Shown here: positions 33,450 through 43,984 of the stretch, piece after piece | How positions within the stretch are numbered: the stretch's first letter is position 1 | Layout of the letters: each line of letters opens with the position of its first letter | DNA from: Channallabes apus | Taxonomy: Eukaryota; Chordata; Actinopteri; Siluriformes; Clariidae | Length of the DNA stretch: 64,000 nt | Reading direction: 5' to 3' | Assembly: GCA_030522415.1 (NCBI GenBank) | Contig: CM060126.1 | Location: 10,049,352-10,113,351 of the forward strand | Position numbers and translations under genes: made by a program | The notes under the pieces: model-generated | Seen by the model: the letters and a program-made list of their open reading frames with translations, nothing else | What the model was told of the DNA's origin: nothing | Database searches by the model: none

Positions 33450-33802
33450 TGTCACGTTTCCTTCCCTTAATGTGTCTGGAGTGTGTGCGTGGCATGAACG
33501 CGGAGGAGGCGAGCTGACGGTTTAGCAATGTCCTTTTATTCATTCAAAAGGCAAACCAAAACACCAAACACAAACTGAAACCTAATGTAACTAAAGCTAG
33601 ATGCCTGACTGAACTTCAGCCAGGCTATTTATACAAAACATAAAACACAATGAACTCATTAACTTCCCTCGGTTCAGGTGAGCTTCTACGTCACCTGACC
33701 GAGGTGCAAACTGGGAAACGAAGTCAAAACGAAACTTAAAACAAACTACAAAACAAAACCCAAAAACGGGCGTTAGGCGCCATCTAGGGGTCAACCGTCA
33801 CA
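33450..33802 (-). repeat. 3' LTR of copy 2
   Basis: Carries the 17-bp motif (33688-33704) and, at the outer edge, CCCCTAGATGGCGCC (about 33776-33790), a variant of the CTCF-like site. A G-rich polypurine tract lies beside it at 33803-33817. Confidence 0.9.
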
Positions 33803-35111
33803 GTACCCCCCCCAAAAAAATGCTCCTCTGGAGCATCATCGGAGGCCCCGGACACCCATCCCACAGTACTACCTTCGGCCTCCTGACCAGGAGGCTGGGT
33901 GACGGGGCTGGAGAGGCGCTCGGCGGCTGCAGAGCTGGAGAGGCGCTCGGCGGCTGCAGAGCTGGAGAGGCGCTCGACGAAGGCAGAGCTGGAGAGGCGC
34001 TCGACAGCGGCGTTGGAGCGTACTCGGCGCTCGACAGCGGCGTTGGAGCGTACTCGGCGCTCGACAGCGGCGTTGGAGCGTGCACGGCGCTCGACGACGG
34101 CTCTGGAGCGTGCAGTGCGCTCGACGACGGTTCTGGAGCGTGCACGACGCTCGACGACGGCTCTGGAGCGTGCACGGCGCTCGACGACGGCTCTGGAGCG
34201 TGCACGGCGCTCGGCGACGGCTCTGGAGTGTGCAGTGCGCTCGACGACGGTTCTGGAGCGTGCACGGCGCTCGACGACGGCTCTGGACCGTGCAGAGCGC
34301 TCAACGACGGCTCTGGAGCGTGCACGGCGCTCGACAACGGCGTGGGAGCATGCAGCGCGCTCGTCAGCACAACGTCGTCCTTAAAGCCGGGAGCCGGCGG
34401 CAGAACGAGTGCGTCGGTCAGCGGCTGCTGACACTCTAGCTCGCTGTCCATGAAGCCGGGAGGCGGCGGCAGAACGGGTGCGTCGGTCAGCGGCTGCTGA
34501 CACGCTAGCTCGCTGTCCATGAAGCCGGGAGGCGGCGGCAGAACGAGTGCGTTTGTCAGCGGCTGCTGACATGCTAGCTCGCTGTCCCGGATGTCTGGAG
34601 GAGGCGGAAGGATGACGCTTTCTAGCTGCGGTGCGTAGTCCTCCGCGCCGATCCCAGGCAGTGGCGGAATGGGGAGCATGTCGTCCGGGTCTGAGAGAGG
34701 GAGGATCTCCGAGACTACAGCCTGGCTCTCCCGAACCTGGACGAGCAACTGTTGGAGCCGCACCACCTGCTCCCGCAGGTCTCGGATGCGCTCCTCGTTG
34801 TCCTCCGCCCACTGCCTGTAGCACTCTCCCGTCTCTCCCTCCATCTCCGCCCCCTCGGAGTACCTGGAATCTTTCCGACCCTGCCAGAATTCCGTCTCGC
34901 CGTGCTCCTCGCTGCTCTGCCGCATGCGCTCCTGTTTCGCCAGCTGGTTGTACTCCCAGGTTCGGTGCAGGTCTACCTCGCCGTTTTCCAGCCAGCAGTA
35001 CTCCCAGTCGTCGCACTCCTCTTCCCCGCTGATCTCCAGCCAGCTCGCCAGCTCGGGCAAGATGGTATTCGCGCCCCCCCAAAAATAATCCAGGGGGAAA
35101 TCCTACGCCAT
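33798..35111 (-). pseudogene. repeat-rich protein gene of copy 2, early stop
   Basis: This aligns with the copy 1 protein, but the ATG at 35111 is followed by GCG TAG, a stop where copy 1 has a Glu codon. The rest, about 420 codons, is still open. It keeps the acidic block ('DDWEYCWLENGEVDL'), a helical block ('RIRDLREQVVRLQQLLVQV'), three 23-residue units, about eight 'APEPSSSA' units, two or three 'APTPLSSAE' units and three or four 'SASPALQPP' units. The region between the acidic and repeat blocks differs strongly from copy 1. It probably makes no full product. Confidence 0.7.
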
Positions 35112-35123
35112 GCCACTTGGACG

Positions 35124-35133
35124 GTCTAGCTTT
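35124..35133 (-). promoter_or_regulatory. putative self-priming primer-binding site, copy 2
   Basis: AAAGCTAGAC one base after the 5' LTR, again complementary to the predicted RNA start within the LTR at about 35277-35286. Same arrangement as copy 1. Confidence 0.65.
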
Positions 35134-35134
35134 C

Positions 35135-35487
35135 TGTCACGTTTCCTTCCCTTAATGTGTCTGGAGTGTGTGCGTGGCATGAACGCGGAGGAGGCGAGCT
35201 GACGGTTTAGCAATGTCCTTTTATTCATTCAAAAGGCAAACCAAAACACCAAACACAAACTGAAACCTAATGTAACTAAAGCTAGACGCCTGACTGAACT
35301 TCAGCCAGGCTATTTATACAAAACATAAAACACAACGAACTCATTAACTTCCCTCGGTTCAGGTGAGCTTCTACGTCACCTGACCGAGGTGCAAACTGGG
35401 AAACGAAGTCAAAACGAAACTTAAAACAAACTACAAAACAAAACCCAAAAACGGGCGTTAGGCGCCCTCTAGGGGTCAACCGTCACA
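35135..35487 (-). repeat. 5' LTR of copy 2
   Basis: Contains the TATAAATA box near 35310-35317, the 17-bp motif at 35373-35389 and a CTCF-like CCCCTAGAGGGCGCC at about 35461-35475. Confidence 0.9.
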
Positions 35488-35492
35488 AAAAG

Positions 35493-36549
35493 TATGAAAA
35501 AAATATGTTTTTTAAATTCCTACTCTTATTTGTTGAACAGAACTATTATATTGAAGGATGTGATATAAGAAAAATATAAAGTATTCTAGACTGCCTTTAA
35601 TTGAACCCTTCACTTAAATTAAACATCAAAAGCATCAACCAAGATAGTCATTACAGGCCTATGCAGGATTGGTTTCCCTATTAAATGTTTATCAGGCTGT
35701 GTACCATCATGACCTGGTAGAGAAATAGATGGTGTAAGTGGAGAAATATAGACCATTTCAACCACAGGACACACTGGAAGGGTGTAGACCAGTTCAAGGC
35801 ACATTTGACTCACAACATACAAGAGCTTCAGTCATTTAGGATGCATCTGCAGTAGGATCCTTTGGTTGAGATGCTCATTTTGGACATTAAACTTGGTAGA
35901 GTAAACTTTGTTATTAGTACGTTTAGTTATTGACTAAATGCTTTCTAGACCATTGACGTGAACAACACATTTCTCTTGGAGACATTAGTATCTGTAGACA
36001 GACCACATTTAAGCTGACTTCCATTATCTCTATGGCTGTAGGAGCCTATACATAGTGATTAGATACAATAGCATGACTGTGAAAAGTGATCAATAATGAC
36101 AAGGACAGTTGTGTTACCCCTGGAGCAGGGACATCCATTCTTCCATACACCATTTTCATGAATATTAATACAGTAAGACTGTACGGAACATACAACTATA
36201 ATTATATAAAGAATACTGAATATCTCTCATTAACTGTTTACCAGAAGGGAAATGTTGGGTCATCTTTCTTTTCTACAATGATGTAGCCAGTAGCAGGATG
36301 TAATACTGAGTGGCTGACTGTAACACAGTTCAAAGTACTTTAACATCCTTTATGGACTTTGTCTCAGAAACATTATCAGTTACATATTCTAGAACCCCTT
36401 AGTTTGGTGCTGAGCAGTGGGCTTTTGGTGTCTGCTTAGGGCAGTTTTCTTTCTTTTTTTTTTTTTTTTTTTTTGTAAACATGACTGCTCTGGAAAGCTC
36501 CCTCATAGGAGCATAAAAAATACTCAGCACATATTTCACCTCCACTTAC
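35493..36549. other. gene-free DNA, possibly gag remains of an old Gypsy element
   Basis: No confident feature. Because Gypsy pol scraps follow at 36550, decayed gag sequence could lie here, but I cannot show it. A T run lies at 36450-36474. Confidence 0.35.
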
Positions 36550-36990
36550 ACACCAGCAATTCACACAGAAAGATTATTTCATTCCTGATCACAGCATGTC
36601 CCCAGAATCCAGCTGTTCTTGGAATACCATGTCTATCCACCCATAACCCAACAAGTTCACTCTTTAGTGTGTTACTCTACCCAGTAGGAAAGTTGAGATA
36701 CCATAAAAGACATTCATGTTCCAGAATTGTATCATGACCTAGTTACAGTCTTTATAATTCAACTTCCACCACACCACCCTTAGTGTTGTTTTGTTGATGT
36801 CCTGCAGTGCATAGCTGTGAGTACCTGAACAAAAAGTCATGGAAAAGCACATCCCTGAATCATAGTATCAAAGCTATATAAGGCTACAGTATCTCTGTCT
36901 CCCACAGTAGCATACTGTAGCTGTTCTTTGTGGAAAAAAAATCTTTATGGCAGGTTATGATTTTGTATTCTTTTATTGAAGCCATAATGC
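36550..36990 (+). pseudogene. heavily decayed Ty3/Gypsy pol fragment
   Basis: Pieces in shifting frames follow the order of a sushi-group pol: 'NPAVLGIPCLSTHNP' (end of the protease region, cf. ILGHPWL in the copy at 38.8 kb), 'YHDLVTVF' with 'LPPHHP' (N-terminal RT region), 'VPEQKVMEKHIPES', then the block before the RT core ending 'LFFVEKK'-like. Two TACAGTA/TACTGTA heptamers (36885-36891, 36913-36919) sit in this last block. Discounting five bases for each brings its residues back into the same spacing as the copy at 40.8 kb. Confidence 0.6.
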
Positions 36991-37339
36991 CATCACAGGT
37001 CCTGGTCAAGTACTAACAGCCATGGTTTTGTTTTTCCCTAATGCATTTTTTTTTTTTTACCCAAATTGAATATTCAAAGATTATACAACCTAAACAATAT
37101 TAAATAAGGTGATGAAAAATGCTTTCACCCTCTGGCTGTTGATTAGTATTTCTTAATGCCTTATGGGCCTGTAAATGCTGCTTCAATTTTACAAGCTATC
37201 CATTAATTTCCCATTGTATGTATCCATCATATACTTTTCAACATATTAATTTGCTAACATATTCAAGATGAACAGTTTTCCAAAAACATTTTATGAGTTT
37301 CAGTAGTCATCGATAACATAACCATAGAAATTGTAATTT
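36991..37339. other. gene-free AT-rich DNA
   Basis: Nothing recognised. Confidence 0.4.
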
Positions 37340-37640
37340 ACTGTGCTGCGAAAAGTATTTGCCCCTTCCTGATTTATTTGTTTTTATTTTGCATATTTGT
37401 CACACAGAAAAAAAAACTGTTAAACATGTTTGGCCCTACAGTATGTGAAAAAGTAACCCCATCACCCACCCCTCTGCTAAATCATGTATGAAATTGTGAT
37501 TAACCATGCCACGATCCAAAGAAATTCAAGAACAGAAGAGAAACAAAGTAATTACCATGTGTTAGTCAGGGAAAGGTTACAAACCCATTTCTAAGCCACT
37601 TCTAAGCAAATCAAAGTGATGGGTAATTAAGTTACAATAA
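37340..37640 (+). mobile_element. decayed 5' part of the Tc1 family intact at 53.9 kb
   Basis: 'gaaaagtatttgccccttcctgatttattt...catatttgtcacac' matches the left end of 53915-55528. 'atgccacgatccaaagaaattcaagaacag' at 37507 matches the transposase start. A decayed match continues to about 37600. Confidence 0.75.
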
Positions 37641-37689
37641 CAACAACAGTCAGTTGCTATTTTAAGACATAACAGTGAGCAGTTCTGTA

Positions 37690-37985
37690 ACAGTCTTTGC
37701 AAGAACAGTATTGTCAAGTGTATTTGCAAAACCCACTAAGCACCATGATAAAACTGGCTCTCATGAAAGAAAGACCAAAACTTTACCTCTGCTGCAGAGG
37801 AGAAGTTCCTTTAGAGTTTCCAGCCTCAAATATCACCCATTAACAGTATCTGCTCAAAGGAGATTATTGCATATCCTGGATGACTTCAGCATTGTTTTAC
37901 AATGTAGAATTAAAAAAATTAAATTCAAGAAAGTTGAAAGAAAGAAAGACCCAGGAACTCCACTTCGCCCTTTTTCCTGACCCTC
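37690..37985 (+). mobile_element. second copy of the deleted Tc1 derivative
   Basis: About 280 bases align with 1401-1728 in opposite orientation, including the jump from the 'TVSAQRRLLHIL' region to 'tttacaatgtagaa'. It encodes no usable protein. Confidence 0.65.
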
Positions 37986-38399
37986 ATCTCCCCTTTCTAT
38001 CCCTCCATTGAGTTTTCTTTAATAGAAGAACACTTCCTTACTTTATCTCTGCCTCCCAGTGTCTGTGTTCTGACTTTGTCTGCACAAAAATCTTTACTAT
38101 ATAAGCATGCTCCACCACAGCAGCCACTTCATAAGACATGTCATGGTTCTTCACCTCTAGATTGAGACTCAGCTGCTGAAAGTCCATACAGGCCCTGAAT
38201 AACAGACCCACATGGAGTAGACACATGATCCTTCACATCATTCCCAATTTCTCTGCACAGTGATAACAGTTCTCTGTGATTTTCTTTGGCTCATACCCCA
38301 CTGTCCTAGGCCTCTTCTGGCTTCACAATTGTGTGATCTTGTGGGAAGACAATGAAATCATGGCCTGGTAAAATCAGTGTTAGCCCACTGAAATGCAAC
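37986..38399. other. gene-free DNA
   Basis: Nothing recognised. Confidence 0.4.
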
Positions 38400-38750
38400 A
38401 TACAAAAAACTAATACCACTACCAGGTGAACTGACTAACAGTGATGATCAATTATATACCAGTAATGTGGTGATTGGATCATGGGCACATCTATGCCTGT
38501 GGGAACCAAAGATTATCCTGTCTTGGGCCAATCGCATAGAAATCCAATTTTGGTCATAATAGAAAGGCACCAAAACACCCAGTGTATAACAGCCTTCTAT
38601 GTTTATGTGGTTTGTTTATAGGCAAAGAGTTCAAGGATGTTGATCCGGTCACCAAATAAAAAAAATCTCAATCCATTTAAGGATCAGATTTTTTTTCTGG
38701 ATCAACACCAATGATCCATCAAACATGAAAAACGTCAGATCCATGCTCAC
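38400..38750 (+). mobile_element. old Tc1 copy, left part, split by the Gypsy insertion
   Basis: 'accactaccaggtgaactgactaacagtgatgatc' and 'atcatgggcacatctatgcctgtgggaacc...cctgtcttgggccaatc' resemble the 5' half of a common fish Tc1 family. The 3' end lies at 43784-43910, on the other side of the Gypsy element. Confidence 0.55.
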
Positions 38751-38755
38751 CCAAA

Positions 38756-39129
38756 TGTCACACAAACCCATTTTGCGGCCGGCACTAGGACCCGGAAGTA
38801 GGACGGTCTAAAACAGGAAGCATAAAAGGAGTCAAGATGGCTCTTCACATCACACTGTCATTGAGTTTGCCCATGTCGGTTCAGATCATCCGTCTGCCAT
38901 ATCGTGAGTACTCACTTTCTTGGGTTTGTTTTCTGATACGAGTGTGTGTTTATAGGACGCGGGTTAAATTTGTGTTTTTCCCTTGCTCCTCGTTTGTGAG
39001 AGTCCTTAGACTAAATCGCATGGTTATCCTGCCTACTCGCTTGCTTCCGCGTTTGGGTTTACCATCCACGCTACAAAGGGCTAACCGCTAGTGCTAAGTC
39101 TTCTGACCATCCCGGTTAGTTTCGTGATA
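38756..39129 (+). repeat. Gypsy 5' LTR with promoter
   Basis: Begins TGTCAC, ends GTGATA. It contains an ETS-type CCGGAAGT (38792-38799), a CATAAAAGG TATA-like box at 38821 and, about 30 bases later, ACACTGTCATT (38852-38862), the predicted RNA start. Confidence 0.9.
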
Positions 39130-39130
39130 G

Positions 39131-39141
39131 AATGACAGAGT
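39131..39141 (+). promoter_or_regulatory. putative self-priming primer-binding site (Gypsy)
   Basis: AATGACAGAGT lies one base after the LTR and overlaps the gag ATG at 39132. It is the exact complement of ACTCTGTCATT in the 3' LTR (43501-43511), which starts 29 bases from the TATA-like box; the 5' LTR has one mismatch. This fits the self-priming known for the Tf1/sushi group. Confidence 0.75.
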
Positions 39142-40174
39142 CACAAGCGGTAAACCCAGCGGATTATGCGCACCTTTGCGACTTGGTTGATCGGCACGCC
39201 GCGCTAATCGACCAGCTGAACGGAGAGCTCGCTACTCTTCGCCGGAGCGTCCAAGACATCGCGGCCTTGCGCCGTGAGGTGGCGGAGCTTCGGCAGGAGA
39301 ACACGGCCCTTCGCGAAGAGGTTGCTAACGTGGCTAGCCGGCCTCCCGTCGCGGCGCCCGCACCTCTGACCCCCCCCTCTCAACTTCTGATGTCTTTCTT
39401 GCTCTACCGGATAAATGGGATGGCACGGACGGGAGATGCAGTGTTTTTCTAACTGCTCTCGGTCTGGTGTTTGAGTTTAATGCCACCAAATACTCCACCG
39501 ATCTTTTGCGCATTGCTCTCCTCGTCTCGTTGCTATCGGGGCAGGCAGCTGAGTGGGCCACGGCAGTTCTTAGAGATGACTCTGACACCGCCCATTCCTA
39601 CAATGAGTTTACCCATCAGCTGAAACTAACTTTTGAACATCCTGCGGGCGAGGTGGAGACCGACACCAAGCTGTACCACCTGCGGCAGGGAGGTTTGTCC
39701 GTGAGTCGCTATACGGCTGATTTCCGTACATTAGCCGTGCAAACCACCTGGGGGGACGCCGCGCTCCGGACAGCCTACTATGAGGGTCTGGCTTCCAGGA
39801 TTAAGAATGAACTAGCCGGGCGAGAGCTTCCTGCCACCCTGGAGGGTTTAATTCAACTCACTCTCCGGATTGACCAGCGCCTCCTGTCTCGCCCGAAGCC
39901 AGCCCCGAGAACCCTGCCACCAGCACCCACCTTCGCTTTCACCTCATCACGACCATCAACCAGTATCAATTCCAACACCCAGGGACATGTCGGTTCTCCA
40001 CCTCCTGCCGTGGTTGACACCGGAGCCAGGGAACCCATGCAATTAGGACGCGCTTCCCTGACCGTGGCCGAGCGTGAACGCCGCTTCCGAGAGGAATTGT
40101 GCGCCAATTGTGGTTCAGCGGCGCACCACCGAGCTATCTGTCCGCTCCGCCCGGAAAACGGCCATACCCGGTGA
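39132..40174 (+). pseudogene. gag of the Gypsy element, frameshifted
   Basis: The N-terminal part (39132-39452) encodes a coiled-coil-rich segment ('LRREVAELRQENTALREEV'). The main capsid-like part continues in another frame to 40174 and includes 'LVFEFNATKYS' and a CCHC zinc knuckle (CANCGSAAHHRAIC, CX2CX4HX4C) near 40095-40137. The frame change falls at a run of eight C at 39370-39377, so a single-base indel, or a sequencing error, is likely. Gag would package the element RNA. Confidence 0.85.
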
Positions 40175-43100
40175 GGAGGGAGAGAAATTCACCGGGTCTT
40201 CTTCAACTCTCCTCCACGATCACCGACACCAACCCTCGTCTCACGGTTCAGGTATCCCTCCAGTTTGGCCACAAACGGGTCGGAAGTACTGCATTCATCG
40301 ACTCTGGTGCTGCAGGTAATTTCATTGACTCTCATTATGCCAAAAAACTGGGGGTAAAATTTGAGGCGTTATCCCAGCCGGTTCGCAGACACAGCCCATC
40401 ATCCTCACCATCGATCAGCATCAGGAACGGATCCAATTTCACCTAACTTCCATTTCATCACCACCCATCATCCTCGGACACCCCTGGCTTTTGCAGCACG
40501 ACCCTTTGATCTTCTGGACCCAAAATCAGATCTTGCAGTGGGGGCCGGCCTGTGGTGAACTATGACTACCGGCTATGGCTGGGACGTGTTCTAGGGAGTC
40601 CGAGGCCCCCGACGTCGACCTCAATGCCATTCCCCCCGCCTACCGAGACCTGGCTGAGGTGTTCTGTAAAAGACGCGCCAACCATCTTCCACCTCATCGC
40701 CCATACGACTCGGCTCGGCTCCACCCCGCGGTCATCTCTACTCACTTACTCCCACCGAAACACAGGCGATGGAAGACTACGTTTCCAGCGCCCTCCGTCA
40801 TGGCACCATCCGGCCTTCTTCCTCGCCTGCCACCGCGGGGTTCTTTTTTGTAAAGAAAAAGGAGGGTGAACTTCGCCCCTGTGTCGACTATCAGGGGCTC
40901 AACAAGATCACCATCAAAAACCGACACCCTCTGCCTCTTACCAACTCTGCCCTGGACGCCCTCTCTGGTGCCACCATTTTTACGAAGTTGGACCTTCGGA
41001 GCGCCTACAACTTGGTGCGTATCAGAGAGGGCGATGAGTGGAAGACGGCCTTCATCACACCAACTGGACATTATGAAAGCCTGGTTATTCCTTTTGGACT
41101 GTGTAATTCCCCCGCCGCCTTCCAAAGTTTCATTAACGATGTCCTCCGAGACATGCTGGGGCGGTGGGCATTCGCCTATCTAGATGACATTCTTATCCAC
41201 TCCAAGACTGCTAAAGAACATAACCAACATGTCTGAGCGGTTCTCAAGAGATTGCTCGCCCACCGACTGTACTGTAAGTTGGAAAATTGTGCTTTTCACG
41301 AGCGCTCCACCACGGTCCTGGGTTTTGTCATCTCGCCCCAGGGTGTGGCCATGGACCCGCAGAAGCTTGAGGCTGTTCGTCATTGGCCCCTACCCAAGAC
41401 CCTCAAGCAGCTTCAACGTTTTCTCGGGTTTGCGAATTTCTATCGTCGCTTCATCAGGGACTACGGTACAGTTGCAGCTCCTTTGACCGCTCTGACACGC
41501 CCCACACCTCATCGATTCACCCTCAACTCTACCGCCATCTCCGCCTTCACCGAACTATGTCATCGCTTCACCACCGCTCCTATCCTTCTCCATCCAGACA
41601 CCAAAAAACCATTCGTTGTGGAGGTTGACGCTTCGGATGTGGGCGCCGGTGCTGTTCTCTCCCAAAGGGGTCCAGACCAGAAGCTACACCCCTGTGGCTT
41701 CTTCTCCAAAAAGTTTGATCCCACTCAACAGCGATACGGGGTAGGGGACCGCGAGCTGTTGTCCATAAAGTGGGCATTGGAGGAATGGTGACACTGGCTC
41801 CAGGGCACCAGCGAGCCATTTATTTTTTGGACCGACCACCAGAACCTGATCACAATACAGAATATTAAACAGCTCAACCCGAGACAGGCACGGTGGGCCT
41901 TGTTTTTTGAACATTATAACTTCCATCTGTCCTACCGCCCGGGGTCTAAAAACACCAAGAACCCGCGCCTGTTCTCCCACCATCAAGGATCATCGCACCT
42001 CTCCGTTGGGATATAGAAACGAGGGTTCGCCAGGCACAGGCCACGGAGACCGAACCGGCAGGTGTGCCGCCTGGACGACTCTACGTGCCATCAGCTGTAA
42101 GGGGCGACGTCATGGAGTGGGGACACTCCTCACCCGTTTCTGGACATCCCGGTACCAGACGCACTCTCCAGTTCGTCCAGCGCGCCTTCTGGTGGCCCTC
42201 CATGGCACGGGACATCGACGAGTTCGTCCAGGCGTGCCCAGTGTGCGCCAGGGCGAAGAACACCAACCAGCCGACTCCTGGAGAACTTCAGCCGCTCCCG
42301 GTTCCTCGTCGGCCCTGGACGCACATTGCCGTTGACTTCATCACGGGCCTGCCATCTTCAGCGGAGAAAAACACCATCATGACCATCGTAGATTGGTTCT
42401 CCAAGGCCGTGCATCTGGTGGCTCTCCCCGGACTCCCGTCAGCTAAGAACACAGCCGAACTGATTTTAGAACACGTAGTCCGCCTGCATGGGTTCCCAAA
42501 AGACATCGTCTCGGACAGGGGGCCCCAGTTCACTGCCCGGTTCTGGAAGGCCTTCTGCCGTCTAATCAATTCCACCTGCAGCCTGTCTTCTGGGTACCAC
42601 CCCCAGACTAATGGTCAGACGGAGCGGACCAACCAACAACTGGAGCGCTACCTAAGATGTTTCGTTGCCGATCGCCAGCGCTCATGGGCCCGCTACCTCA
42701 TATGTGCTGAGCTATCTCACAACATCCATGTGTCATCTGCTACCAATCTCAGTCCATTTGAGGTATGCCACGGTTTCCAGCCTTCGATGTTCGATCACCA
42801 AGAACCGGAGGTTGATGTACTGTCGGCCTAACAGTTGGTTCGCAGGTGTCGGCAGCTGTGGATACAAGCCAATCGAGCCATCCAACGAGCCAACACCCGT
42901 TACACCATCCAACATCGCCGTCGACACCCCCCGGGACGAATGTACAATGTAGGTGACAAAGTATGGCTGTCCACCAAGAATCTACATCTGCACACTGAAT
43001 CAAAGAAACTATCACCCAGGTACATTGGCCCTTATCACATCACTCTTCGTATCAACCCTGTCACCTACCGGCTCCAGCTGCCTGCGGCGCTCCGTATCCA

Positions 43101-43449
43101 TCCGGTTTTCCATACCTCCCTACTGAAACCCTTCACCACCTCTCCTATGGTTCCACCCCCCCTCCCTGCTCCTCCTCCCAGAATCATTGACGGTGGTCCT
43201 GCTTACACTGTACGTCGGATCCTCGATTCGCAACCTAGAGGCCGAGGCACCCAGTACTTGGTCGACTGGGAAGGCTACGGTCCCGAGGAGCGATCTTGGA
43301 TTTCGGCCCAGTTCATCCTCGAACCCGAGCTGATCAGGGATTACCATCGTCGGGTATCCTCCACCCCTGGACCGTCGGGAATCGGTCCTGGACAGGGGGG
43401 TACTGTCACACACACCCGTTTTGCGGCCGGCACTAGGACCCAGAAGTAG
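40157..43449 (+). pseudogene. pol of the Gypsy element: protease, RT, RNase H, integrase, chromodomain
   Basis: pol lies in the -1 frame relative to gag; GGAAAAC at 40153-40159 may be a weakened form of a slippery site. The protease active site 'FIDSGAAG' is near 40296-40320. RT is mostly within 40769-41236, with 'KLDLRSAYN' and 'YLDD'. RNase H begins '[15 protein letters not shown]' near 41617. Integrase (42064-42831) has a zinc-binding 'GHSSPVSGH' and 'CPVCARAK' and the DDE residues in 'HIAVDF', 'SDRGPQF' and 'NGQTERTNQQLE'. The chromodomain ('YTVRRILDS...YLVDWEGYG') is near 43205-43345. Lesions: a frame change with apparent deletion near 40385, TGA at 40563-40565, a frame change near 40740, TGA at 41234-41236 and 41789-41791, a frame change near 41970, and TAA at 42829-42831. 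Confidence 0.9.
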
Positions 43450-43778
43450 GACGGTCGTAAAACAGGAAGCATAAAAGGAGACAAGATGGCTCTTCACATC
43501 ACTCTGTCATTGAGTTTGCCCATGTCAGTTCAGATCATCCGTCTGCCATATCGTGAGTACTCACTTTCTTTGGTTTGTTTTCTGATACGAGTGTGTGTTT
43601 ATAATAAGCGGGTTAAATTTGTGTTTTTCCCTTGCTCCTCGTTTGTGAGAGTCCTTAGACTAAATCGCGTGGTTATCCTGCCTACTCGCTTGCTTCTGCG
43701 TTTGGGTTTACCATCCACGCTACAAAGGGCTAACCACTAGTGCTAAGTCTTCTGATCATCCCGGTTAGTTTCGTGATA
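43404..43778 (+). repeat. Gypsy 3' LTR
   Basis: 375 bp. It carries ACTCTGTCATT at 43501-43511, perfectly complementary to the primer site. The ETS-like site of the 5' LTR is mutated here (CCAGAAGT). Confidence 0.92.
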
Positions 43779-43783
43779 CCAAA

Positions 43784-43910
43784 ACCCACAGCACCCAAAG
43801 GATCCACCAGTGCCAGACACCACAGCATACTCCCAGAGGTCTTGTAGAGTCTCAAAGGGCACACTACAGTATACAGTATTGGGCTTAATGGTTTGGCTGA
43901 TCGATGTATA
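43784..43910 (+). mobile_element. old Tc1 copy, right end
   Basis: 'cacccaaaggatccaccagtgccagacaccacagcatac...agaggtcttgtagagtc' followed by 'ttgggcttaatggtttggctgatcgatgta' is the 3' end of the Tc1 whose left part is at 38400-38750. It contains two adjacent TACAGTA units at 43865-43878. Confidence 0.65.
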
Positions 43911-43984
43911 CAAACACATTCATACATTAATTCAGAGCCTGCATCATTTTTGAATAGCCAATCCAACTACGGATAAACTGTATT

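Larger units (their letters stand above)
33450..35487 (-). mobile_element. compact LTR retroelement, copy 2
   Basis: LTRs at 33450-33802 and 35135-35487 (353 bp, about three differences) with AAAAG duplicated outside (33445-33449, 35488-35492). The target differs from copy 1, so the insertions are independent. Orientation is the same as copy 1. The LTRs differ clearly between the copies except for an almost unchanged block holding the hairpin, TATA box and RNA start. The internal ORF has fewer repeats and an early stop. Confidence 0.93.
38756..43778 (+). mobile_element. Ty3/Gypsy chromodomain retrotransposon (Tf1/sushi-like), decayed
   Basis: LTRs at 38756-39129 and 43404-43778 flank gag and pol regions, and CCAAA is duplicated outside (38751-38755, 43779-43783). 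The domain order is Gag with zinc knuckle, protease, RT, RNase H, integrase and chromodomain. The LTRs differ at about 14 positions plus one indel of about 375 (by eye), so the insertion is not brand new. Several frameshifts and stops make it non-functional. A polypurine tract 'ggacagggggg' precedes the 3' LTR. Confidence 0.95.

Noticed and set aside
38837..39091. 84-codon ORF in both Gypsy LTRs (also 43486-43740)
   Set aside because: Its ATG lies upstream of the predicted RNA start and it matches nothing known; conservation follows simply from LTR identity.
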